Positions 46,164 to 55,417 of a stretch of DNA of 64,000 nt are shown here, piece after piece. The position numbers and the translations under genes are program-made. Position 1 is the first letter of the stretch. The number at the start of each line of letters is the position of its first letter. The notes under the pieces are model-generated. The model had not been told where the DNA came from, did no database searches, and saw only the letters and a list, made by a program, of their open reading frames with translations. The stretch is from Wolfiporia cocos (taxonomy: Eukaryota; Basidiomycota; Agaricomycetes; Polyporales; Phaeolaceae). The stretch spans positions 2,046,001 through 2,110,000 of the forward strand of contig JACCLO010000005.1 in the NCBI GenBank assembly GCA_029448655.1. Reading direction: 5' to 3'.

Positions 46164-47037
46164 TGCACGACATCTGACAGTTTCCCGTCTCTGGATAACG
46201 TGCAGAAGTGTGCTAGGCATAGCCGAGAAAAGCAATGTAACACTAGCATGGACGACAAGTCCTAATTCATGATACTGGATCGGTGAAGACTAAGACTAGG
46301 ACGTCCGTCGGGCAAAGATGACTAGGCAAGTGAAGGTTTGGGCTATGCAAGGAGTGCCGAGCTAGAGTTCAATCCCGCAATGTCTCGGCATACTGACCAA
46401 ACCGACCAGGGGGATCGTGAATCGTCCCTGTAGATCAGCATCGAAGAGATCAAGGGTTCGAAGACTAGATGTTAATGTCGCAGGACTGCACGATGAGATG
46501 GTACCCCTTCGTCGGTGCAGACCTGGCTTGTGCAGCTAGGTAGCTAGTTGGGAAACCTTGTACAACCAAGGCCCAATGCAGCATTCCGCGTGGTGAAACT
46601 TCGCAGCTTTCAGTAAGCTTTCGGCGAATTAGCCAGTCGGTGCTGTTACTCCGTACACGCCTACCTCGGCGGGTTCGGCAGAGTAAAAGCAAGACGACCA
46701 GCTCCTATACGCAACAAAGCAAGTGGCGAAAAGTGAGCAAGCCACTGTCTCAACAAATTTGGACAGCGCAACGCTTGCAGGATGTATCGGGAGACTGCGG
46801 ACCGGCCCGTACGACCGACTACATACCCAATCGAGACTGCGCCCTAGCGGCCGGTGGCTTCACCTTGTCCCTGCGTCTCTCGCTTCCTCTTCCTCTCACT
46901 AGCTTTCTCATCTCACCCATACTCACCGCACCTCCCTGAGTGACATAGCCATAGTCTAACATGATGAGTAGCTCAGGATACACGCGTGCGCACGGACCCT
47001 GTATTGACCTCGTCCCGCGCGTATCTACAGTGCCCCC
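46164..47037. other. Gap upstream of the UBC8 gene
   Basis: 874 bp. Most of it has no supported gene. The UBC8 start codon must lie near the 3' end: ATGATGAGTAGC at 46961-46972 is a candidate, but no GT-AG pair joins it in frame to the first clear exon. Confidence 0.3.
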
Positions 47038-47957
47038 AGCAAGCGTCGTATCGAGACCGATGTCATGAAGTTGTGCGTGTCGTGCGCTGCACGCGTCAGG
47101 ATGTTTTGCTTGCTGACAGCTGGCATAGGCTGATGTCTGACTACGAGGTGAACCTCGTGAACGATAACATGCAGGAGTTCTACGTCCGTTTCTACGGGCC
47201 TGCGGAAAGTACGCCCGCGGCCTGCCACTTGGCATAGCGTTCTGTAGTGCGCGTATTGACTTTGTGCGCCATGTTTGGTAGCACCCTTCGCTGGAGGTGT
47301 CTGGAAGATCCACGTTGAGTTGCCCGACCAGTATCCTTTCAAGTCGCCTAGCATTGGATTCATGAACAAGATCTTCCACCCTAACATCGATGAGCTGTGC
47401 GTACACTCTCCAGTCGTCTATGAATCTACTACTATGGCACCATCCCCTCCTCTCTCACTGACTCGGGTCGCTAACTCGGGTCCCAGGAGCGGTTCTGTGT
47501 GTTTAGACGTCATCAACCAGACGTGGTCTCCCATGTTCGGTGAGTGCGTTGCACCGCTGATCTGATTGAATAGCACGCAGACGCTGACTTGACGTAATGC
47601 TACACGTGTGCACCTTTCTGGCAACTGTCATACAGACATGATCAACATATTCGAGGTATTCCTCCCGCAGCTCCTGCGCTATCCAAACCCAAACGACCCG
47701 CTGAACGGCGAGGCCGCTGCGCTGCTCATGCGCCACCCGAAGGAATATGATGCCAAGGTCAAGGGTGCGTGCGATGCTAAGAGTGTGCTGTGGCCGTGGC
47801 TGATCACATCGTGATGCCCTGATGCTCAGAGTACGTACAGCGCTTTGCGACGAAAGAGGCTGCAGATGCCGCGGCGGATAAAGACGAAGAAGATGAAGAC
47901 GACGAAATGAGCGACATCGGCAGCATCAGCGAGGACGGTGATGCTATGGAGTCGTAA
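47038..47957 (+). CDS. UBC8: Ubiquitin-conjugating enzyme E2, UBC8/UBE2H type (start not resolved)
   Basis: In yeast Ubc8 acts with the GID ligase in catabolite degradation of gluconeogenic enzymes. The E2 fold reads [54 protein letters not shown], then [18 protein letters not shown] with the catalytic Cys, and [19 protein letters not shown]. The C-terminus is acidic ([15 protein letters not shown]), typical of this subfamily. Introns 47073-47128, 47209-47281, 47397-47486, 47540-47635 and 47765-47829 are slightly longer than average. The first clear codon is AGC at 47038 (Ser of SKRRIE); the initiating Met and one or a few residues must come from an upstream exon that I could not place. It converges with THOC5 (368 bp between stops). 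Confidence 0.9.
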
Positions 47958-48325
47958 CTTTCTCCGGTTTGATTCATTTGCTCTGGAATTCACAGTCGAC
48001 TTTCTGACTTTTTTCAACATCTGTCTCCGACTGATGCATTGTAATATCACGCGGACTTCCTCACCGACCTCCTGCTTATGTACTGTTACGGCTACAGCTA
48101 CCTCTTGGCGGCGAGAAGTACCAGATGTATGTAAAGTACTTGTATCACCTTCATGACTCGGAGGGCTTCTGTCGTTCGACAGCGTATTTATACCTTTTCC
48201 CCAACTGCTTGACTAGCTCCAGCGGTCTCGACCCCAAGCGGGGCACGTTTGAGGTCGATCCGCGCCTTGGGCCTTCATAGTAGAGAGCGTTCAACGTGAG
48301 ATTCGTGGGCAAATGTACCGCTCGG
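47958..48325. terminator. Convergent 3' region UBC8 / THOC5
   Basis: 368 bp between two stops that face each other. It must contain both polyadenylation regions. A reading-frame remnant on the minus strand (to 48151) is past the THOC5 stop and is UTR. Confidence 0.4.
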
Positions 48326-49145
48326 TCAAGGTGGTGCCGGAGTGGGTTCCGCGCTCGGCAGCGGCTGCACAAGGTCGCCCACCTTCTTTTGCACTTCTGT
48401 TGCAGTCTAAAGGACATGGACTTTGAGCGGACATCACCCCAGAATAAATTATTCTGAAGTACGAACCTTGATAAGTGAGTCGATTTGTGCTTTGACGCTG
48501 TCCATCGTCGCAAGCTTGGCTTTGCTTTCCTTGATCAGTTCTTCCTTCAGTCTAATGAGTTCCTTTTGTCTCTGGTCCAACCTATGGTGGCCACGTCAAT
48601 GCTGGTGGCACAGTACATGCATTGTGGCACACCTCTGACGCTCTGCGAGCTCGAAGCTGAGACGATTCAGCATGAGCTGGTGTTCGTCCGCGAGGACCGC
48701 CTCCGTCCTCGCTTCCTCTGGAGCATACTGGATGAATTCTTCTAGTGTGTACAGCGGGATGTCCTGATACACGGAGCTGCCGCAAGCGCCGAAGGTCGGT
48801 ACGTGAAGAGCGGGAGCGCGTAAACATAAGCACTTACGCGAACTGGCGGCACTTCTCGATTTCCCGTTCGAGGTGGCGCTTCTCGTACAGCAAGTTCTGC
48901 AGGCCGAGGTATGTCTGGTCCATGTCGTGGCGCGCATCGGCGGTGGCTTGTTTGTGAGCGCGTGTGGCGCCATTCGCGGCGCGGTTTAGGGCCTTCAGGC
49001 GGGCAAACAGCGCGCCTGCGCGGATGTTGACGGCGGCAGGGTCATGGTTGAGGTATGAGGAGGATACGAGGTCGCGGAGCCTGTCGATGACGGCGTCGGG
49101 TGAGGGCGGGAGAGGCACGGCGACGTCGAGGTCCTCGATGGCCAT
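48326..49145 (-). CDS. THOC5: THO complex subunit 5 (THOC5-like)
   Basis: THOC5 belongs to the THO/TREX complex that couples transcription to mRNA packaging and export. Predicted 215 aa, four exons (introns 48777-48837, 48582-48632, 48407-48466). The signature QTYLGLQNLLYEKRHLEREI with EKCRQF, then SVYQDIPLYTLEEF and DEHQLMLNRLSFELAERQRL, is specific to this family. A coiled coil follows (KELIRLKEELIKESKAKLA) and the protein ends EPTPAPP. It is much shorter than animal THOC5, like other fungal homologues, which keep only the N-terminal coiled-coil region. An in-frame ATG at 49286 would add 47 residues; it was not chosen because it would leave only 83 bp to the divergent ZWF1 start. Confidence 0.86.
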
Positions 49146-49369
49146 GATGGCGGGAAGAAGATCGGCTTGGGTCACGTTCTCGGAGAAGGAGTGGGTGGGA
49201 GTACGGCGGCCGGGCCGGGGAAGGGTTACATCATCACGAAGGATGTCACGGATTACTGACGGATTACACGCCCGCTCGCTCACCATCTCCTCCTCGTCTC
49301 TCACCACCAGTACGTCCCCACTCGTCGCTGCACTCGCCGTCTCATACAGCGCAGATAATATCAAGCACA
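49146..49369. promoter_or_regulatory. Bidirectional promoter THOC5 / ZWF1
   Basis: 224 bp (or 83 bp with the longer THOC5 start) between divergent genes. The THOC5-proximal part is open in its frame. No factor site is assigned. Confidence 0.5.
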
Positions 49370-51728
49370 ATGACCACCCGCCCGCGCGCGATGTCGGGGA
49401 CCATCCCCTCCATGGAAATTGCTCACGAGGAGCTCAAGAGCAACACCATAATCATCGGTACGTATGATAGATGATCGCCATGCAATGTCGTGTTGATGTG
49501 CGGCAACTGCGCCCGCAGTTCTCGGTGCGTCTGGAGATCTAGCAAAGAAGAAAGTGAGTGATCGTCCCTCGCTGCTAGTTCGAGGGCCGTATGGACCGGG
49601 GTAACATGCGCGACGCGCTATCTGAGCTTGGGATGTTCCCTCACGACGATGATGAAGGTTGTTGTCGAGGTTGCATGACATAGCAGTCCCACCATAACGG
49701 ATGCAAGGACGCATAACTAATTGCTGGAATGCCCTTGAGGCGTTACAGAGGTCCCCGCGTCCCGCGACGCGACGACGCGGCGTCTTTCGTTCGCATGACT
49801 GATGCGCTTGCGCGTCTGTCGGTTCCCACCAGCTGCCTCTGATACGACGAGAAAGCTATGTTTATGCAGCGTTGCCGAAGTTATGCCAGCCGTATTGGCT
49901 CTTTCAATCATCCGGAAAACGGGCTCTCATAGCGAACGTGCATCAACTCGTCCTGCATGCTGACTGTACAACTCGCAGACATATCCCGCTCTTTTCGGGC
50001 TTTACCGCATGGGATTCCTCCCCAAGGGCGTCCAAATTGTCGGCTATGCGCGGACCAAAATGGATGACGCTGAGTATCACAAGCGCATCACTTCGTATAT
50101 CAAGAACCCCGACAATGATTCCGAGATCTCTGCAAAGTTGGAGGAGTTTAAGAAGCTGTCAACTTACATCTCTGGTGGCTATGAGGACTCGCCTTCCTTC
50201 GGGAACCTGAACCAGTATCTCGAGAAGCTCGAGTCGGGCTACGAGAGCAAGGAACGCAATCGCGTGTTTTACCTTGCTCTCCCTCCCAGTGTCTTCATCC
50301 CCGTCGCTCAGCACCTGAAGGAGCAGTGCTACGTTTCCCCACAGGCCGGCAAATCTCGCATCATCATTGAGAAGCCCTTTGGGAAGGACCTGGACTCGTC
50401 TCGTGAGCTTCTTGGCTCAGTCAAACAGCACTGGACGGAAGATGAGACTTTCCGTATCGACCATTATCTCGGAAAGGAGATGGTCAAGAACCTGCTTGTC
50501 CTGCGTTTTGCCAATGTGGCTATGGGCGCGTGCTGGGACAAGAACTACATCAGCAACGTCCAAATCACCTTCAAGGAGCCGTTCGGTACTGAGGGTCGCG
50601 GTGGCTACTTTGACGAGTTTGGCATGATTCGTGACGTCCTGCAAAACCGTAAGCGTGGCCCGCATACCATTTGTGTATCATTGACCGATCATGCCGTGCC
50701 CCAGACTTGCTGCAGGTACTGAGCATCCTGACTATGGAGCGCCCGGTGTCGTTTGCGGCCGAGGACATCCGTGACGAGAAGGTGCAGAGCGCTCTGCTTC
50801 CGCTAGCTTCTCTCACGTGTTGCTCACCCGCCGGCACAGGTGAAGGTCCTGCGTGCGATCCCGCCGGTCGAACGCAGCGACACGCTGCTTGGCCAGTATG
50901 TCGCGGCAAATGGTAAACCCGGCTACCTCGACGACGACACGGTCCCGCATAACTCGGTTTGCCCCACATATGCCGCGACGACTCTTTGGATCCACAACCC
51001 AAGGTGGGAGGGGGTGCCCTTTATCCTCAAGGCCGGCAAAGGTATGGCAGGAATTGGGGTAGTCGATGACTGTGTGTGCTCACGCACCCGTATAGCCCTC
51101 AACGAAGCCAAGGTTGAAATCCGGATACAATTCAAGGATGAGACGCAGGGTATCTTCAAGGACATCTCGCGCAACGAGCTTGTCATCCGCATCCAGCCAA
51201 GTGAGGCAGTGTACCTCAAGCTAAACGCGAAGACGCCCGGTCTATACACACGCGCAATCCCGACGGAGATGGACCTCACGTACAAGCGGCGCTTCGTCGA
51301 GGCGAAGATCCCCGAGGCATACGAGTCGCTCATTCTCGACGCGCTCAAGGGCGATCACTCGAACTTTGTACGCGACGACGAACTAGACGTCGCGTGGAAG
51401 GTCAGTTTGCCTTCAAGCTGTCCGCGATGTGATGTCACTTAGGGTGCTGAAACGTGTGCGACAGATCTTCACGCCCATTCTGCACTGGATAGACGGCAGA
51501 AACGGACCCGCGCCAAAACCGGTGCCATACCCGTACGGCTCGCGGGGTCCGAAGGAACTCGACGCGTTCATCGCCAAGTACGGATACAAGCGCACGGTGC
51601 CAGAGTAGTGAGTCCGCTTCATTACCAATTACATGCGCGAACAGATGTCTAACCTAGAAATAATCTCTTGTTACTTCTCGTAATGCGTCCACAGCGACTG
51701 GCCCGTCACAAACCTGGCGTCACTATAG
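49370..51728 (+). CDS. ZWF1: Glucose-6-phosphate 1-dehydrogenase
   Basis: First enzyme of the oxidative pentose phosphate pathway, the main cytosolic NADPH source. Predicted 517 aa in eight exons (introns 49458-49518, 49554-49978, 50649-50704, 50782-50839, 51042-51095, 51401-51464, 51608-51694). NADP-binding motif VLGASGDLAKKKTYPALFG is split between three exons. The active site reads FRIDHYLGKEMVKNLLVLRF, with IIIEKPFGKDL before it and DVLQNHLLQVLSILTMERP after it. The C-terminal domain has YVAANGKPGYLDDDTVP, TLWIHNPRWEGVPFILKAGK and ends EYDWPVTNLASL. The second intron (425 nt) is unusually long. The ATG at 49370 is the first; a second in-frame Met follows seven codons later. Confidence 0.95.
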
Positions 51729-51999
51729 ACTCGGCCGTGCCCTGGCTTTGCTTGTCGTCTCGGCCGCATCCAGTCTTACGTCGTGTCGTGAGATGGCCGC
51801 TGTGTTCTCGTGTTACCAGTGCGTGATCGTGATGAACGCGGAGAAGAAGCAATAGGAACTAGAGCATTGTTGTATGCTGTGTATTCGAAGCTGATGAGCA
51901 ATAACATCTCAATTGAATCTCGGAAAATGCCTGATGCTGCATACAGTAGTACCGCCCGGAGGTCGAAACCGGAGGCAGGATACTCGTAGCACGGCGCAC

Positions 52000-53800
52000 G
52001 CTTTGAGATACACAAGGCGAGCGAGGACCTCCGGCGGCGTCGCTGCCGCCGCCTGCTCCTTCGCGCTGAGGCGCGACAGGCCTTTCACCTCGCCGATTCC
52101 GTGGATGCCTCACGATGAACCGCATCGTTTAGCTGCACCGGCTCTGGATCCGGCACAGTGGTGAATACAGGCACCTTTTGGATGTTATCTGAGATTACCC
52201 CTCTTCCTGAGTGTACGGATCCCGTCGCAATGACCTGATGCATCCCTTTTCTAGGTTGCAGAACGCCACGGTTAGTTCGTTTCACCCGAATCAGGAGATC
52301 TGACCGTCGTATTATCAACATATTGCGCGATATGTGCTCAACACTACGACGCGGGTTTGACATTGATGATGTCTCGGATTGTCGCTTCAGTGCTATATTT
52401 GTCACGGTACAGGTCTTCTTGCGGCACTCCCGATTCACTGACTCTAGCAGCACAATCGGGAAAACACATGGAATCCCTTCAGCTCACGTCCTCTCTGAAT
52501 GCCTCTTCGCACTACCCCTGTGCGCCTGACTTTCAGTCTGGGATGAACCGATCTCGCACATTGTCCGAGTTGACCGTGACGGCCTGACGTCTATGCGGTA
52601 GCTGTGACAAGGCCGCGATGATCTCTTGCGCGTCATTTGGGTTACGGATCCTTGCGGTTGTGAGCTGTAGTTATTCCTGGTGTTCAACATTCAGCACTGA
52701 AACATACTCGTCGACCATCTTCCGGGCAATATACTCCGGGCATTGATGACACAGGCGGTCAGTCTCCAGATCGCACAAAGAGTTGTTGTCGTCAGCCGTA
52801 CAATCATGCAGTCTACACAGCTACCAACCTGATGCACCAGGCTGCCGGCTGTCCCCTGATGCCAACACGGCCGGAACAGTGTCATATCCATCACGATCCG
52901 AGGTGGGTGCATCTGCGGTGCGCTCCAGGACGGCGGCTCACGGTGCAGAGATACAGCGTGGCCGTGAGACGGTCCGCACAGGAGGAGGGTGACCTCAGCA
53001 GGCGCTTACCATTTGCTGCGCGATGGGCAGGCAGAGCGCCGCGAGTTGAAACGTTGATGGGCAAAGTGATCAGACATGACTTCCGCCGAGCCCGCGCGCA
53101 ACATCAATTGTGACTGCGGCGTGGAGCTCGCAAGGGATGAGCCTAGTGTGCCCGTGGAGCACTCGGGCGACAGCAGCCCGGGGAGGCGGTTGGTCTGCTG
53201 GCTGTGTGAGCGTGGCCGCATACTGCATGCAGCTGGTCGTGTCGGAGGGAGATGCTGAATCGCAGCCGAGCTACTATGAGTTCTTGGGAGTGCTTGTATT
53301 TGAACAAGAATGGTGATGTACTTGTCAAAGGACAATTCATGTCTCGACGAGTGATCGACAAAGTTAAAGAGAGCGAAGTAGAGAGGGAAGTGGCCAGAGT
53401 GTGTTGCCGTAAGAGTATTGTGGCTAATGTCCCATGTGAAGCTCGAAGCTTTGGAGACATCCTCAACATGCGGTGGCTCGAATGCAATTGGTTGATCGCA
53501 AGCCGCGCCCTGTTAACATGCGCATCTCGCCGCGTCAGCTCGGTTAACTTTAGCAACGTCATGTCGACGTCTGGATTCTTCAAATCTGGGCTTCATCGCA
53601 GCCCATCTGCCGACGAAGCCCCTCCATTCGATCCGAGAAGGGATTTGATATTTCGTCTCGATGCGTCCCCAGATACTTCTTTGCCTGGTACCCACTACTT
53701 GAGGTCCATTGGCCAGCGTGATTGCGTAAACACGAACGTCATGTACGGTGCTTAAATCTACGTATGCTCTGCGTAGTTGACCTGAAGTATTACTCGTCGA
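52000..53800 (-). CDS. Probable unidentified multi-exon gene (limits approximate)
   Basis: Minus-strand blocks with coding character follow one another and are bounded by splice-like sites: ANGPQVVGTRQRSIWGRIET (about 53700), DQPIAFEPPHVEDVSKASSF then LYFALFNFVDHSSRHELSF (after acceptor 53510), DNNSLCDLETDRLCHQCPEY (about 52770), RIRNPNDAQEIIAALSQLP (about 52640), and GVPQEDLYRDKYSTEATIRD (about 52420). Third codon positions are pyrimidine-rich in these blocks. I could not join them into one frame-consistent model and do not recognise the family; a frame-damaged gene is possible. An alternative + strand ORF at 53252-53755 was judged weaker because it uses A-ending codons that are rare in this genome. 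Confidence 0.3.
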
Positions 53801-55417
53801 TCGTGGCGAGCTGTTCTGATAGCAATACTGAGGTGTCGTATGAATATTTCGGCAACATATCGAGGCAGAGCCCGAGCCCGAGCGGTAACGACAGCATGTG
53901 TGCTCGCACGGACCCTCGGACTGCACGCGGTCATCGCTTCCTGTCAGCATCAATCCAAACATTCTCTTTAGCGGCATAGCACGCATATATTCCCGCCGCG
54001 GCGAAACGCGATGCATAGTGCGGCAGACTCCCAGACTGGAGCACAAGAGGCTGCCGCGCCAGCGAGCTACTAAACGATCGCTTTCGCAATCGACATGGCC
54101 ATAGAGGCTGATCCTGGCCGACAGCAGTGCACCAGAGCCGCGGTCAACTCGAGATCAAATCATGGCGTGTGCGAGGCCTCCGCCTCGCGGTGGCAGAGGG
54201 CGATCGTCTGACGAGTCTGGATTTCATGAGCACGAGCGGCTGCAGATCGCTCGCTAGACAGCCAGAGACAAGACCGAGACATCCCAGCCGATGTGGAGCC
54301 GATGTGGAGGGAAAATTGTACGATCTGAGGTCTGTCTGCAGGAGCTCCGCGGGGAGCGCGCGCCAGACGTTCAACGTTCATGTTCTGCTATCGTGCACCG
54401 AGGAATAAACTGGGAGCACTCTATCGACGGCGGAGCAAGGGCATCACGCCACCGCGCGCGATCGAAGTTTAGCCAAGGGCTGGGAGAGATCCAGTTCCTC
54501 TAAGCAGAAAGGCGAGCGATCCGCGGCGGTGTCGATGGTAGACTAGGAAATCGCATACCCGAGGCAGATCGTGAACGACATACCACAAAGTTGTGATGCG
54601 TGTGTGGATTCCCTCTCGCGATGGACTGTGAGTAAGCCCACGACGCGCAACGCGCCTGCGAGAATCTGGAGTAAGCGACAAGCATCCTCGCGCAGGACGC
54701 ACCACGACATCGACGCAGCCCCGCCGAGACATCCAACAGATGCGGCGAGGATGCAGCAGCAGCAGCAGCAGCAGCGCGATCGATCGGCGATCTCTCCCTC
54801 GATCACTCCCAATCTGCGAATCTCTCCGGGGGGCGGGCCGTGGCCAGATTGCTCGCCCCGCCGCATCTTCCGCCGTCCGAGGCGAGGCTCAGAAGATCTC
54901 CGTCGCAGCAGATTACATGCCCGCCCACGGGCCCGGGGCGCAGCACGGCACGCGAGCTGCGGGCGACTGTACATGTGTAGCACCGACGCGCGCCGCGGGC
55001 TACGGGCACCTTACTATACCAGTAGCACGCACGAGCACGAGCACGAGCGCAGCAGCGTCCAGCGAGAAAAGTAGATATTTGGACTATACAGCGCGTGAAA
55101 GATAAGGATAAACAGGACTACCCAGACACCAGCGTCACGGTCTATGCACACCTCCATCCGAGCGTCCGAGCAGACCAGCAATTGTAGATGTGCTTAGCGA
55201 TGTACCATCTCCGCCACCTCCGCCGCCTCCACCACCTCCGCTACCACGACGCACGACGGGCCAACTGACCACCACCACCGGCCAAGACGGGAATTATCGG
55301 ACGAGCGAGTCGTTCATGATGCGTGCTCCGCGCCGAGCACGAGCGCCTGCGCGACGTACACCGCGACGAGCGCGACGACGAACGCGTACGGCAGCGTGCC
55401 CGCGAGGAGCGTCCGCA
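53801..55417. other. Gap without a supported gene; GC rises sharply
   Basis: 1.6 kb. It contains a (CAG)7 tract at 54754-54774 and CCN-type trinucleotide repeats at about 55210-55245. ORFs on both strands are composition-driven. The 3' end of the double-RING gene lies at the right boundary. Confidence 0.4.
54754..54774 (+). repeat. (CAG)7 microsatellite
   Basis: Seven perfect CAG units in sequence without a supported gene. Confidence 0.85.

Noticed and set aside
48151..48513. 120-aa minus strand ORF at the 3' end of THOC5
   Set aside because: It is in another frame than the THOC5 exons and covers an intron and the 3' UTR.
53076..53258. + strand reading with CDCG and CWLCERG, resembling a zinc finger
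   Set aside because: The Cys spacing does not complete a known finger, there is no splice context, and the minus strand is also open here.
53252..53755. 167-aa + strand ORF
   Set aside because: Uses A-ending codons atypical for this genome; the minus strand of the same segment shows better codon bias.
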